DNA of 64,000 bases from Ephemeroptericola cinctiostellae. GTDB lineage: Bacteria; Pseudomonadota; Gammaproteobacteria; Burkholderiales; Burkholderiaceae. Made by a program: the position numbers and the translations under genes. Positions within the stretch are counted from its first letter, which is position 1; every line of letters starts with the position of its first letter. The stretch spans positions 2,108,001 to 2,172,000 of the forward strand of contig NZ_CP031124.1 in assembly GCF_003339525.1 (NCBI RefSeq). The letters are read 5' to 3'. The notes under the pieces are model-generated. The model was given only the letters and a program-made list of their open reading frames with translations. It ran no database searches and had not been told where the DNA came from. Shown piece after piece: positions 18,736 through 28,694 of the stretch.

Positions 18736-20091
18736 TTATCCAGCAATGGTCATGGTTTCAATCAGGATGGAACCCGTTTGCTTGGTGCCACGCACCAGCT
18801 CATCAGCCCCCACAGCGACCATGCCCTTGAACATCTCCTTCAAATTACCCGCAATGGTGATTTCTTGCACAGGATATGCAATCACACCATTTTCCACCCA
18901 AAAACCACACACGCCACGCGAATAATCACCCGTCACGTAATTCACCCCAGAGCCAAGCAATTCAGTCACAAACAAACCCGTCCCCATCTTGGCCAGCATC
19001 CCCCCCAAGTCATCTTTTGCGCGGGTTTTACTGCTCGACAAGCGCAAATTATGCGAACCACTGGCATTCCCTGTTGGTGTCATATTGAGTTTTCGTGCGG
19101 TGTACATGGACAACAAATAGCCTTTGAGCACCCCATCTTCAATCAAGGTGCGGCGTTCTGTGGCGACGCCTTCATCGTCAAACATGCTGCTGCCCATGCC
19201 TTGCGGCAAGAATGGATCATCCACCACAGTGATGTGTTTTGGAAATACTTTTTTATCCAAAGCATCCAGTAAAAATGATGTTTTGCGGTACAAGGCACCG
19301 CCACTGATCGCCTGTGCCAAATTGCCCAACAAGCCACATGCCAAAGGCGCATCAAACAATACGGGACAAGTGCGGCTGCTGATTTTTTTTGCCCCCAAAC
19401 GTGAAGCCGCACGAGCTGCAGCGTATGCGCCTATGCGCTCAGGGCTGGCGAGTTGCTCAGGCACACGGTTTGAGCTGAACCATGCATCACGCTCCATGTT
19501 GCGCCCTTTTTGCGCAATCGGCATCGCGCCCATGCTGTGACGTGAATAAGCAAAGCCACCCATAAAACCGTTTGTTGCTGCCGCCACAAAATGACCTTGG
19601 CTGGTGTTCACACTCGCACCTTCGGTGTTTTTAATGTATTTGGATTCAGCAAAAGCGGCACGCTCAGCGCGCTGCGCCAAAGCAATCGCATCCGCAGTGG
19701 ACACATCCCACGGGTGAAACAAATCCAAATCTTGCTTTGCCGCCGTTTTACCCACCAAGTATTTCTTTGCGGGCAAGCCCGCAAAATCGTCTTCAGCCGT
19801 GTATTTGGCGATGTCAAAGGCCGCATGAACAGCACTGGCGATCGCTTCATCTGAAAAATCAGATGTCGATGAATGGCCACGGCGTTTGCCCATGTAGACG
19901 GTAATGCCTAAACTTTTGTCACGATTGTGCTCCACAGTTTCAACTTCGCAATTGCGCGTACTGACCGATAAACCGTTGGATTCTGACACTTCCACTGCTG
20001 CTGCGCTGGCACCAACACTTTTCGCATTGTCCAACGCCAGTTGCGCCATTGTTTCGAGTTGCTTGCGTGTATAATCGAACCTAACCGACAT
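18736..20091 (-). CDS. pmbA: Metalloprotease PmbA/TldE
   Basis: A 451-residue cytosolic protein, the TldE/PmbA subunit of the TldD-TldE complex that degrades unfolded peptides and matures some modified peptides. The N-terminal domain has GLSVSTRNCEVETVEHNRDKS-type strands (residues about 35-60), and the C-terminal barrel carries NLRLSSS and GVNYVTGDYSRGVCGFWVENG. PmbA lacks the HExxxH zinc site held by TldD, and none is seen here. It is divergent from darP, an arrangement common in beta- and gammaproteobacteria. TldD is not in the window. Confidence 0.93.
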   Translation of the reverse strand: MSVRFDYTRKQLETMAQLALDNAKSVGASAAAVEVSESNGLSVSTRNCEVETVEHNRDKSLGITVYMGKRRGHSSTSDFSDEAIASAVHAAFDIAKYTAEDDFAGLPAKKYLVGKTAAKQDLDLFHPWDVSTADAIALAQRAERAAFAESKYIKNTEGASVNTSQGHFVAAATNGFMGGFAYSRHSMGAMPIAQKGRNMERDAWFSSNRVPEQLASPERIGAYAAARAASRLGAKKISSRTCPVLFDAPLACGLLGNLAQAISGGALYRKTSFLLDALDKKVFPKHITVVDDPFLPQGMGSSMFDDEGVATERRTLIEDGVLKGYLLSMYTARKLNMTPTGNASGSHNLRLSSSKTRAKDDLGGMLAKMGTGLFVTELLGSGVNYVTGDYSRGVCGFWVENGVIAYPVQEITIAGNLKEMFKGMVAVGADELVRGTKQTGSILIETMTIAG

Positions 20092-20227
20092 GACATTCCT
20101 TTGTTTTGATGTTCAAGCTTTCCGAAAAGCCCAATCTGGCTTTCATAAGCTTTCTATGATTCATTAATGTGTCCGTCATGATACCGCTTTTAACTCTTTT
20201 TTTCAGACAAACAACGCCACACACACC

Positions 20228-20800
20228 ATGACCGAAACCTATTACCAAGTCGATGGCTCGCGCGAACGCGACGACAACATCAGTAAAACCGCCCGTAAAG
20301 AAGAAATGACCGCCCTACAAAAGCTTGGTCAAGAACTGACTGAGCTTTCAAAAGATCAACTCGCTCAAGTACCCATGTCAGACAAGCTGCGCGATGCCAT
20401 CAAAGAATACAAACGCCTGACCTCGCACGGCGCATGCCGTCGCCAAATGCAATACATCGGTAAAATCATGCGCGGCGAAGATGAAGAACCCATCCGTTCA
20501 AAACTCGATCAATTCAACGGTGTCAACGCTGAAGCCACCGCGAAACTGCATCGCATTGAGCGCACACGTTTGCAATTGATTGAAAAAGATGAAGCCGTGA
20601 CCCGCTTTTTCAATGAATACCCAAATGCAGACGTGCAACACATCCGTGCCTTGGTGCGCAACGCCCGCAAAGAACATGAGCAAGCAAAACCACCCAAATC
20701 ATTTAGAGAGCTGTTCCAAGTGATTAAAGAGGCAATCGAAGGCAAATCTGCAGCCCAGCAGGAAATGCCCCCAGAAGAAGATGAATCCGACGAGTCGTAA
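20228..20800 (+). CDS. darP: Ribosome biogenesis factor DarP (YjgA)
   Basis: A 190-residue acidic/basic helical protein of the YjgA family, which associates with late 50S precursors and promotes peptidyl transferase centre maturation. Recognisable blocks are the N-terminal SKTARKEEMTALQKLGQEL, LPMSDKLRDAI-like PMSDKLRDAIKEYKRL and GACRRQMQYIGKIMR. The C-terminus is a low-complexity acidic tail. It is divergent from pmbA with about 135 bases between the starts and is closed by a strong terminator. Confidence 0.92.
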   Translation: MTETYYQVDGSRERDDNISKTARKEEMTALQKLGQELTELSKDQLAQVPMSDKLRDAIKEYKRLTSHGACRRQMQYIGKIMRGEDEEPIRSKLDQFNGVNAEATAKLHRIERTRLQLIEKDEAVTRFFNEYPNADVQHIRALVRNARKEHEQAKPPKSFRELFQVIKEAIEGKSAAQQEMPPEEDESDES

Positions 20801-20806
20801 AAACAT

Positions 20807-20835
20807 AAAAAAGCCACTTTAAAGTGGCTTTTTTT
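20807..20835 (+). terminator. Rho-independent terminator after darP
   Basis: The stem AAAAAAGCCACTTT/AAAGTGGCTTTTTTT is nearly perfect and followed by T residues. Confidence 0.88.
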
Positions 20836-20910
20836 CAACGCTCAGTTTTTAAATTTAAAAGATACGGTTGACCAAAGAAGGTAAAATTCAGCTCTCACTC
20901 AAAATGAGTT

Positions 20911-21855
20911 TTATGACACCACCTGCCGCATCGCCTGAACCATGTCACGATGCAGTTCATGCGGCCGTTTCAGCACCCCACCAAAATTTAAAAAACCATG
21001 AATCACACCATCGTACTGTATCAATTCAGCGGGTGTGCCTGCGGCATTTAATTTATCAGCATACAAACGTCCATCGTCAGCCAAGGGATCGTATTCGGCA
21101 ATTGCAATCCATGCGGGTGCCAAACCGGCATGGCTGTCCGCATACAGCGGCGCAAAACGAATGTCTCGACGATCCACATCTGAATTCAAATAATGTCCAA
21201 AAAACCAATCAATAATCGGCTTGGTCAAGCGATAACCTGAGGCATAGGTTTGATAAGCAGGCGTTTCACCAAAACCGCATGTCCCAGGGTAAATCAACAA
21301 TTGCAACAACGGTTGTGGCAAACCCAAATCACGCGCTTGCAAACACGTGGCCGCACTCAATGTCCCGCCCGCGCTGTCACCACCGATGATGATTTGCTGG
21401 GCATCCAAGCCATGCTCCGCCGCATGCGCCAGCAACCATTGGTAAGCCGACAATGCATCCATCGCCGCAGTTGGGAATTTGTGCTCAGGCGCCAGGCGGT
21501 AGTCAATGGACAATACCGCCACCTCAGCTTGAGCGCACAAGGTACGGCACACCGCATCATAGCTTTTCAACGAGCCAATCGTGAATCCACCGCCATGCAA
21601 CCACAACAAGACAGGCATCGGTTTCGCCCAAATCGGTTCACTCGGCACATACAAACGTGCGGCTAAATCTGCCCCTTGCCAACCATCCACCGTGATGTCT
21701 TGCACCGAGTGCACAGGCATGGGGGCCACATCAATCACGGGTAAATTTGCATCCACAAATTGACGGGCGAGCAAAACCCCCATTTCGGGGTATTCAGGTG
21801 CTTTTGCGCGGTTGATCCGATCCAGCAAATCGGCCATGTCTGGGTCAAGTGGCAT
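20911..21855 (-). CDS. Alpha/beta hydrolase, hormone-sensitive-lipase-like esterase
   Basis: A 314-residue esterase of the HSL (family IV) group. The oxyanion motif HGGGFTIGS lies near residue 83 and the nucleophile elbow GGDSAGG near residue 155. The acid and base follow in the C-terminal third (DPLADDG and VIHGF). It hydrolyses short-chain acyl esters; the natural substrate is unknown. No signal peptide is seen, so it should be cytosolic. It lies about 20 bases downstream of the DUF2059 gene on the same strand and may be co-transcribed with it. Confidence 0.88.
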   Translation of the reverse strand: MPLDPDMADLLDRINRAKAPEYPEMGVLLARQFVDANLPVIDVAPMPVHSVQDITVDGWQGADLAARLYVPSEPIWAKPMPVLLWLHGGGFTIGSLKSYDAVCRTLCAQAEVAVLSIDYRLAPEHKFPTAAMDALSAYQWLLAHAAEHGLDAQQIIIGGDSAGGTLSAATCLQARDLGLPQPLLQLLIYPGTCGFGETPAYQTYASGYRLTKPIIDWFFGHYLNSDVDRRDIRFAPLYADSHAGLAPAWIAIAEYDPLADDGRLYADKLNAAGTPAELIQYDGVIHGFLNFGGVLKRPHELHRDMVQAMRQVVS

Positions 21856-21876
21856 TATTTATCCTTATCTATTGTG

Positions 21877-22368
21877 TTACTTCGATACATTTGGTTTGGC
21901 TTCGGGATGATCTGCAAGATAAGCCTTAATGCGCTGTTGCAGCACGGGCATCTTGTCATGCATGCGTTGTTGCATCAAGGGTTGAACCTCTTGCATAACC
22001 GCATTCATGATGTGTGGTGTTTTTTGGGTAATCGACACGCCTTCAGGAGAGCCATAAAAATTAGCCAAAGCGTCTAACTCATTGGCTGTGAAATGTTTAA
22101 CATTCATCTGATGCACGATTCGCCTCAAGTCTGTGTCGCTCATGATTTCTTCACGGACAAATTGAATCATGACACCATTCAAGGGCGAGTTTTTCGGCAT
22201 TTGACTCGCCATCGCACTGTACATGCCATTGAGCAATGACTCCATATCCAAGCTGTTCTCATAGCGCATGGCTTCTCGTTCTCGATTCTGTAGGGTGTCA
22301 TCCAGTGCAAAAGCATGGGATGATGCGCAGACCGTCACGCACAGTAAAACTTGTTTGATTTTCTTCAT
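21877..22368 (-). CDS. DUF2059 family secreted protein
   Basis: A 163-residue protein with a clear Sec signal peptide (KKIKQVLLCVTVCASSHAFA) and a helical mature domain. FTANELDALANFYGSPEGVSI is the DUF2059 hallmark; function is unknown. The ATG at 22368 is chosen because it starts the signal peptide; an upstream in-frame start would put a basic stretch before it. It is probably co-transcribed with the esterase gene downstream. Confidence 0.82.
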   Translation of the reverse strand: MKKIKQVLLCVTVCASSHAFALDDTLQNREREAMRYENSLDMESLLNGMYSAMASQMPKNSPLNGVMIQFVREEIMSDTDLRRIVHQMNVKHFTANELDALANFYGSPEGVSITQKTPHIMNAVMQEVQPLMQQRMHDKMPVLQQRIKAYLADHPEAKPNVSK

Positions 22369-22474
22369 GTTCACTTTCTTTTTAATGCGTTTAAACCAAA
22401 CCACAGCGCATTATCACACAAACTTTTGCCCACTATGGCACAATAAGCCTTGCCTTTTTTCATTGCCTTTCACC

Positions 22475-23047
22475 ATGACTGAACCTCATTCTTTAACGCC
22501 CACCATTAAATTTTGTAGCCAATGTGGCTCTGCCATTGAGTATCGCATCCCGCCCGATGACAGCCGCTTGCGTGCAGTTTGCACGGTGTGCGCCACCGTG
22601 CATTATGACAACCCCAAGTGCGTCGTCGGTACGATTCCCTTTTTGGGCGATAAAATTTTATTGTGCAAACGCGCCATTGAACCCGGATATGGCATGTGGA
22701 CGTTACCAGCAGGCTTTATGGAATGCGGGGAAAGCTTGGCTCAAGGCGCAGCGCGTGAAACGTTTGAAGAGGCATGCGCCACTGTTGACTTGATTGAGCC
22801 CGTTTACAGTTTAGTGGACATTCCGCACATTGGGCAGATTCACATCTTTTTTCGCGCCCAATTGCGTGATCATGATTTTGCCGCAGGGCATGAAACATTG
22901 GCCGTCGCTTTGTTTGCCCATGATGAAATTCCGTGGCAAGAGCTTGCCTTTAACAGCGTCCGCGTCGCATTGCAATCGTTCATTGCCGATGCCACACGTG
23001 GTGAGTTCAACACCCATCACCATGTCCGTACACTGACTGTGAGCTGA
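22475..23047 (+). CDS. NUDIX hydrolase with N-terminal zinc ribbon
   Basis: A 190-residue cytosolic pyrophosphohydrolase. An N-terminal zinc ribbon (FCSQCGSA and VCTVCATVHYDNP, four cysteines near residues 14-48) precedes the Nudix box at about residues 85-108: GFMECGESLAQGAARETFEE, with the expected REXXEE core. The group hydrolyses nucleoside diphosphate-linked compounds such as NAD-like or ADP-ribose derivatives; the substrate is not determined by the sequence. The ATG at 22475 is chosen because the frame upstream lies over the 5' end of the divergent DUF2059 gene. It is 11 bases upstream of aat. Confidence 0.88.
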   Translation: MTEPHSLTPTIKFCSQCGSAIEYRIPPDDSRLRAVCTVCATVHYDNPKCVVGTIPFLGDKILLCKRAIEPGYGMWTLPAGFMECGESLAQGAARETFEEACATVDLIEPVYSLVDIPHIGQIHIFFRAQLRDHDFAAGHETLAVALFAHDEIPWQELAFNSVRVALQSFIADATRGEFNTHHHVRTLTVS

Positions 23048-23058
23048 GATTTAAGCCA

Positions 23059-23808
23059 ATGTCCATGCACATTCCATACATCACCACGCCACAAGATTTA
23101 CCCAGCCACACCACCATTCTCAGCGGTGCACCCAACTTTCAAAACATTTTCGGTGCGAGCACCGAAATCAGTGCGGATTGGGTCAAAACAGCGTATCAAC
23201 GTGGTTTATTTCCATGGTATAGCGCAGGTGAACCTGTGCTGTGGCACAGCCCAAATCCACGCATGGTCTTGCCTTTAGACCATTTCAATTGTTCACCTTC
23301 TCTGAGAAAACGCCTCAAACAATGGGCACGCAGCCCAAAATATGACATGCGCGTCACACTCAACCATGACTTTGAACAGGTGATTGCCGCGTGTGCACAG
23401 ACACCCCGCAATGGTCAAGATGGCACTTGGATCACCCCTGAACTGACCCAAGCCTATGTTGATTTGCACCATCAACATCACGCCGTTAGCGTCGAAGTGT
23501 GGCAAGGCGAACAACTCGTCGCAGGTTTATATGGCGTTTTGATCGGTCACATGTTTTTTGGCGAATCCATGTTCACCCACATCACCGATGGCTCAAAAGT
23601 GGCATTGGCATGCTGGGTTAAATACCTTCAGCAAGAACAATTCAAGATCATCGATTGTCAGCAGGAAACCGAGCACCTCACTCGCCTCGGCGGCGCACCC
23701 ATTTCGCGTGCACAATTTTTTAGAGAATCTGCTCAGCTCATGCAGCACGCATCCATCGATTGGGCTAAAATGGCTGCGCAAGACAATTTGTTGAATTTTT
23801 ATCTTTAA
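23059..23808 (+). CDS. aat: Leucyl/phenylalanyl-tRNA--protein transferase
   Basis: A 249-residue cytosolic enzyme that adds Leu or Phe from aminoacyl-tRNA to N-terminal Arg/Lys of proteins, making them substrates for ClpS/ClpAP. Family blocks are visible: AYQRGLFPWYSAGEPVLWHS, NPRMVLPLD, GLYGVLIGHMFFGESMFT and IDCQQETEHLTRLGG. It is followed at once by the second N-degron transferase gene bpt, an arrangement frequent in beta- and gammaproteobacteria. It likely shares a transcript with the NUDIX gene. Confidence 0.95.
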   Translation: MSMHIPYITTPQDLPSHTTILSGAPNFQNIFGASTEISADWVKTAYQRGLFPWYSAGEPVLWHSPNPRMVLPLDHFNCSPSLRKRLKQWARSPKYDMRVTLNHDFEQVIAACAQTPRNGQDGTWITPELTQAYVDLHHQHHAVSVEVWQGEQLVAGLYGVLIGHMFFGESMFTHITDGSKVALACWVKYLQQEQFKIIDCQQETEHLTRLGGAPISRAQFFRESAQLMQHASIDWAKMAAQDNLLNFYL

Positions 23809-23847
23809 CCAACTCACACACGCCTTCAACCATTTTTTGACTTCCCA

Positions 23848-24594
23848 TTGGATGCATTCCACACATTGAACACCGACGACCACCAACACCTTACGCGCTT
23901 GCAATTGTATGAAACGGGCGAATACGCATGCAGCTATTTGCCGCAACAACGTGCACGTTCGCAAATGATCGCCCCCGCCGATGCGGTCAATGCCGGCAAT
24001 TACCAAAATCTGCTTGATCAAGGTTTCCGCCGCAGTGGTCTGTACGTCTATCGCCCCAAATGCCACCATTGCACCGCTTGTCAATCCATGCGCATCGTGG
24101 TTGATCAATTTGTACCCAGCCGCAGCCAACGCCGTGCCAAATCCCGTTGGTCTACACTCGCCATCAGCGTCCACGATTTGGCGTTTTCCGATGAACACTT
24201 TAAGCTCTATCGACACTACCAAAATACGCGGCACAGCGAGGGTGAAATGGCGCAAGATGACGAAGCGCAATACCGTCAATTTTTACTTAAAAGTCAAGTC
24301 AACAGCCTGCTCATCGAATTCCGCGATACTCAGAATGACAACCGCCTCGTGATGGTCAGCGCAATTGACCAAACCACCCTTGGCCTGTCTGCCGTTTATA
24401 CTTTTTTTGAAACCGATCCACACTACAGTGGACTCGGTACATACAATGTGCTGTGGCAAATTGAGCTCGCCCTGCGCATGGGTTTGCCGTATGTGTATTT
24501 GGGATACTGGATTGAAGATTGCCAGAAGATGTCGTACAAATCGAAGTTTGGTGCAGCCGAGGTGTTGCGGGATGGGGTGTGGATGACCTTGTAA
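23848..24594 (+). CDS. bpt: Aspartate/glutamate leucyltransferase (Bpt)
   Basis: A 248-residue enzyme that transfers Leu to N-terminal Asp or Glu, feeding the same ClpS pathway as Aat. Characteristic blocks are GEYACSYLPQQRARSQMI, GFRRSGLYVYRPKCHHCTAC, and YLGYWIEDCQKMSYKSKFGA near the C-terminus. The frame has no ATG or GTG between the aat stop and the conserved start of the protein, so the TTG at 23848 is the likely start; no strong Shine-Dalgarno sequence precedes it, and coupling to aat (39 bases away, same frame) may help. Confidence 0.92.
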   Translation: MDAFHTLNTDDHQHLTRLQLYETGEYACSYLPQQRARSQMIAPADAVNAGNYQNLLDQGFRRSGLYVYRPKCHHCTACQSMRIVVDQFVPSRSQRRAKSRWSTLAISVHDLAFSDEHFKLYRHYQNTRHSEGEMAQDDEAQYRQFLLKSQVNSLLIEFRDTQNDNRLVMVSAIDQTTLGLSAVYTFFETDPHYSGLGTYNVLWQIELALRMGLPYVYLGYWIEDCQKMSYKSKFGAAEVLRDGVWMTL

Positions 24595-24655
24595 AAGCCG
24601 CAATGGATCAGCTTTCCCTCAGCTTAAAGTTGTGATGAAGGCTGCTTATGACTGT

Positions 24656-25864
24656 TTATTTTAAAAACATCCCCTGCACATCACTCAAAAAACGCCAGCC
24701 CAAATCGGTCACACGCAAAATGTCGTGCTGCTTTTCCATCAAGCCTTTTTCTTGCGCCTGCAACAGTGCGGGCTGTAAATCCATCAAGCCCAATCCTGTG
24801 GCCGCATAAAAATCATTCAAACTCGCCCCTTCACGCAAACGCAAAGCATTGAGCATGAACTCAAAAGGCAAATCATCCGCACTTAAAGACTCACTGGTTT
24901 CGATGCCATCGCCTTTGGCGATCGCATCGAGGTAGGCTTGCGGGTGTTTATAGCGCGCTTGGCGGACGATGCCATCGTGACTGCTGATCTTGCTGTGTGC
25001 GCCCGCACCAATGCCAAGGTAATCACCGAAACGCCAGTAATTGCTGTTGTGTTGTGACTCGTGACCCGCTTTCGCATAAGCAGACACTTCGTAATGGCGC
25101 ATTCCTGCGTCAGCGAGAGAGGTTTCAATGAACTCTTGCATGTCCAACGCGAGTTCATCATCGGGTGTTTTCGGCGGATAGCGATGAAAATAAGTATTCG
25201 GTTCAATGGTCATGTGATAATAAGACAAATGCGTCGGGGCATAAGTGAGCGCAGTCTCCACATCGTTTTGTAACTGAGCAAAGCTTTGTTCAGGCAAAGC
25301 GAACATAATGTCCAAGTTGACCTTATCAAATAAAGCATACGCCGTTTCTAGTGCATTGCGGGCTTGTCTACCGTTGTGTATGCGGCCAATGCGCAGCAAC
25401 AACTCATCATCAAAGCTTTGCACGCCCAGCGACACTCGATTCACCCCTGCATCACGAAACCCTTTTAACTTGGTGTTGTCCAATGTACCTGGATTCACCT
25501 CCATCGTGACTTCCATGTCCGCCAGGTAAGGCATGCGTGCACGAATACCCGCCAAAAGTGTGTCAATGGCTTTCGCCGACAGCACGCTGGGCGTACCACC
25601 ACCGATGAAGACACTGACCACACGCCGTCCCCAAATCAAGGGCAAAGCATGCTCCAAGTCTTTCAGCAGTGCATCAATGTAAGGGGCTTCCCATGCCTCA
25701 ATGTCCCCCTTCAGCTCATGTGAATTAAAATCACAATATGGACATTTTTTCACACACCACGGGACATGCACATATAAGGCCAGAGGCGGCAAAGCGGTCA
25801 ATGTGACCGCTTTGATGTGGGACTGCACCGTTTTTTGTGGGTAAAACTGGATGATTTGACTCAT
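24656..25864 (-). CDS. hemW: Radical SAM heme chaperone HemW
   Basis: A 402-residue radical SAM protein. Cys37, Cys41 and Cys44 in CVKKCPYCDFNSH ligate the 4Fe-4S cluster, SVFIGGGTPSVLSA is the GGGTP motif for SAM binding, and LGVQSFDDELLLRIGRIH is a HemN/HemW family block. HemW binds and delivers heme rather than oxidising coproporphyrinogen: HemN-specific N-terminal residues are missing. Only the stretch to the C-terminal winged-helix domain (LMEKQHDILRVTDLGWRFL) follows. It converges on bpt. Confidence 0.93.
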   Translation of the reverse strand: MSQIIQFYPQKTVQSHIKAVTLTALPPLALYVHVPWCVKKCPYCDFNSHELKGDIEAWEAPYIDALLKDLEHALPLIWGRRVVSVFIGGGTPSVLSAKAIDTLLAGIRARMPYLADMEVTMEVNPGTLDNTKLKGFRDAGVNRVSLGVQSFDDELLLRIGRIHNGRQARNALETAYALFDKVNLDIMFALPEQSFAQLQNDVETALTYAPTHLSYYHMTIEPNTYFHRYPPKTPDDELALDMQEFIETSLADAGMRHYEVSAYAKAGHESQHNSNYWRFGDYLGIGAGAHSKISSHDGIVRQARYKHPQAYLDAIAKGDGIETSESLSADDLPFEFMLNALRLREGASLNDFYAATGLGLMDLQPALLQAQEKGLMEKQHDILRVTDLGWRFLSDVQGMFLK

Positions 25865-26021
25865 GCTGTGTTCTTTATATTTGATTTTTTACGGGGCACA
25901 GGCATTCCATCAACGCACTGTGTGTTGAAAGAATTAACTCGTTTATGTGCAAAAGGCCATGCATCGCCAATGGCAAAAGCATGGCTTTATATTTTCATGC
26001 GATTTTTATACTCGGCACTAT

Positions 26022-26591
26022 CTATGCATGCTGCTTAATGGTAGGCCATGCTGCTTTGAGGTATACCACCATAGAAACCACTGTTAATGCAGCGGCAACA
26101 TACAGCAACCACGTTCCAAAAAAACGGGTGTCAATGCCAAACACAAAACCATTGAATAAAAGCATGGGTAAAGCGGTCATTTGCGCAGCTGTTTTGTATT
26201 TGCCCAAATTATTCACTGCCACCGCTGCGCGCGCACCAATTGAAGACATCCATTCACGCAATGCTGAAATCGTGATTTCTCGCCCAATGATGATTAAAGC
26301 AATCAAGCCATGCACCCGTGCATTGTGCACAAGCACAATCAAACACGCCGCAACCAATAATTTGTCTGCCACGGGATCTAAAAAAGCACCAAATGCACTG
26401 GTTTGATTCCAACGACGCGCCAAATAACCATCAAGCCAGTCGGTCACAGCTGCGGCAACAAATAAAAGGGTGGCCAAAGCATCACGTGCAGAATTTGTGA
26501 AACCATCAAATGGTGCATAATAGATCGCCACCAAAAGCGGAATTGCAATCACACGTGCCCATGTGAGTAAAATTGGAATGTTAAAAGGCAT
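26022..26591 (-). CDS. pgsA: CDP-diacylglycerol--glycerol-3-phosphate 3-phosphatidyltransferase
   Basis: A 189-residue inner-membrane enzyme that makes phosphatidylglycerol phosphate, the first committed step to PG and cardiolipin. The CDP-alcohol phosphatidyltransferase motif D-x2-DG-x2-AR-x8-G-x3-D-x3-D is complete in DWLDGYLARRWNQTSAF plus GAFLDPVADK near residues 50-77. About five hydrophobic helices are seen. It follows uvrC on the same strand, as in many proteobacteria. Confidence 0.95.
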   Translation of the reverse strand: MPFNIPILLTWARVIAIPLLVAIYYAPFDGFTNSARDALATLLFVAAAVTDWLDGYLARRWNQTSAFGAFLDPVADKLLVAACLIVLVHNARVHGLIALIIIGREITISALREWMSSIGARAAVAVNNLGKYKTAAQMTALPMLLFNGFVFGIDTRFFGTWLLYVAAALTVVSMVVYLKAAWPTIKQHA

Positions 26592-26654
26592 AATCTCTCA
26601 ATAAAATTGCATTCACACGTTCTCACGAGTGAATGATAAATCAGTTCAACAGTG

Positions 26655-28559
26655 TTATAGGTCATCCTCTTTCAGCACTGCATCCTCATGCAGCTGCTTA
26701 TAAATCTCTTGCGCCAATCGCTCAGAAATACCAGAAACCTGTTGCAAGTCTTCGATGCTGGCATTCTTAACACCCGCCATGCCACCAAAGCGTTGCAGCA
26801 GAGCCGCTCGGCGTTTAGCACCAATGCCCTCCATTTCTTCAAGACGAGAGACATTCCGGCTCTTGGCTCGGGCAGCGCGCATGCCCGTAATGGCAAATCG
26901 ATGCGCTTCATCCCGCACTTGAGCAATTAACATCAGCGCAGGTGACAGTTTACCTAATTTTGCAGGTGCACGTCCATCAGCAAAGATCAAAGTTTCCAGC
27001 CCAACTTTACGTCCCTCACCTTTTGCCACACCGACCAATAAACCTACATCCAGTCCAAGCTCATCAAAAACAGTTTTTGCCATTGAAACCTGTCCCTTAC
27101 CACCATCAATTAAAACCACATCAGGCAATACCCCCTCACCCGTGATGATCTTTTCATAACGACGTGTCAGCACTTGCTTCATCGCCGCATAGTCATCCCC
27201 CCCCGTAATGTCTGTGATTTTGTAGCGGCGATATTCACCATTTTGCATGGCGTGATGGTGATACACCACGCAAGATGCTTGGGTCGCTTCACCTGAATGA
27301 TGACTGATGTCAAAGCATTCAATGCGCAAGCGCTCCAATGTGCTCTCCCCTTCAACCTCCTCAATACCAAGCACATCAGCCATGTCTTTAGTCCGTAATT
27401 TAGCACTGGATGACTCTTGCATGCGTCGAGATAAGGCCAGCTGCGCATTGTGTTGCGCCATACCCAACCAAATTTTTCGCTGGCCGTGCGGCTGCTTAAT
27501 CCAAGCTGTTTTTCTATCCAAAGCTTCATGTAACGCCGTTTGCGCCTCATCGCTCGGCAACATATCCGTAATCACCATGCGTGGTGCATCATCATCCAAA
27601 TAATGTTGCAGCACAAATGCATCCATCACATCTTGCAATGTACAATCTTGAGTATGTTGAGGAAAAAAAGCTTTGTCGCCCAAATGTCGCCCACCGCGCA
27701 CCATTGCTAAATTCACACAGTAACGCGCATCACTGGATGCCACTGAAATGATGTCCGCATCAACATCGTCACCACGGCTTTCAACAGACTGTTGAGTCAT
27801 CATGTGAGACAAGGCCGCAATTTTATCGCGAAACAAAGCCGCTTGTTCAAAATTCAAAGTCGCGGAAGCCAGCATCATTTTATTCTGTAAATCCTGCAAC
27901 ACCTCATCCGATTCGCCACGAAGAAACTTCACACTGGCCAACACATCCGCCGCGTAATCCTCTTTTGAAACCAAGCCCACGCACGGCCCACTGCAGCGTC
28001 CAATTTGGTACAACATACATGGACGAGACCTGTTACGAAACACCGACTCATCACACGTCCGCAAACGAAAAACCTTCTGAAGCAACTTAATGCTTTCCTT
28101 TACCGCATAACCGTTCGGGAAAGGCCCAAAATACTGGTGCTTTTTATCCACTGCACCTCGATAATAAACCATGCGCGGAAAGGCATGCCCCGTCATTTTT
28201 AAAAAAGGATAGGATTTGTCATCACGAAACAAAATGTTATAACGTGGTGCAAGAGTCTTGATCAGGTTGTTTTCTAAAAGCAAAGCCTCAGTTTCTGTTC
28301 GCGTGATGGTCACATCCACCCTCACCACTTTACTCACCATCAAAGCAATCCGTGGACTCATTGCCCCAGTTTTTTGAAAATAACTGGCGACACGCCTTTT
28401 CAAATCTCTTGCTTTGCCCACATAAAGCACAACATCATGTTCACCTATGTGACGATACACACCCGGCAAATGAGGCAAAGTCGCCACAAAAGCAAGTGGA
28501 TCAAATAGTGGTGGGTATGAGGGCAGGTTGACGTCATCAGACATTGGATTTACAGCCAT
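26655..28559 (-). CDS. uvrC: Excinuclease ABC subunit C
   Basis: A 634-residue nuclease of nucleotide excision repair, which cuts on both sides of a lesion in the UvrB-DNA complex. The N-terminal GIY-YIG domain is present (LPGVYRHIG then [18 protein letters not shown]), followed by a Cys region ([20 protein letters not shown]), a UVR domain near residue 205, the RNase H-like domain with [15 protein letters not shown], and two C-terminal helix-hairpin-helix motifs ([20 protein letters not shown] and [16 protein letters not shown]). The ATG at 28559 is used; a second ATG five codons on is possible. It is co-oriented with pgsA. Confidence 0.96.
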   Translation of the reverse strand: MAVNPMSDDVNLPSYPPLFDPLAFVATLPHLPGVYRHIGEHDVVLYVGKARDLKRRVASYFQKTGAMSPRIALMVSKVVRVDVTITRTETEALLLENNLIKTLAPRYNILFRDDKSYPFLKMTGHAFPRMVYYRGAVDKKHQYFGPFPNGYAVKESIKLLQKVFRLRTCDESVFRNRSRPCMLYQIGRCSGPCVGLVSKEDYAADVLASVKFLRGESDEVLQDLQNKMMLASATLNFEQAALFRDKIAALSHMMTQQSVESRGDDVDADIISVASSDARYCVNLAMVRGGRHLGDKAFFPQHTQDCTLQDVMDAFVLQHYLDDDAPRMVITDMLPSDEAQTALHEALDRKTAWIKQPHGQRKIWLGMAQHNAQLALSRRMQESSSAKLRTKDMADVLGIEEVEGESTLERLRIECFDISHHSGEATQASCVVYHHHAMQNGEYRRYKITDITGGDDYAAMKQVLTRRYEKIITGEGVLPDVVLIDGGKGQVSMAKTVFDELGLDVGLLVGVAKGEGRKVGLETLIFADGRAPAKLGKLSPALMLIAQVRDEAHRFAITGMRAARAKSRNVSRLEEMEGIGAKRRAALLQRFGGMAGVKNASIEDLQQVSGISERLAQEIYKQLHEDAVLKEDDL

Positions 28560-28644
28560 TTAGAGTTGGTATTATGCGGTTACAGAGGGATTCTTTTCAA
28601 TTAAGAAGAAGCACCTCAAAACATTATTTTTTATTTTGAAATGA

Positions 28645-28668
28645 AAAAAACCGCTAAAAGCGGTTTTT
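28645..28668 (-). terminator. Terminator after the EF-hand gene
   Basis: The hairpin AAAAACCGC-TAAAA-GCGGTTTTT with T runs on both strands lies 27 bases beyond the stop of the EF-hand protein gene and upstream of uvrC. Confidence 0.75.
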
Positions 28669-28694
28669 AAATGAAAACACATCCATCAAAATAA

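Noticed and set aside
25945..26406. 153-codon plus-strand frame opposite pgsA
   Set aside because: The minus strand carries the complete CDP-alcohol phosphatidyltransferase motif, so this is a shadow.
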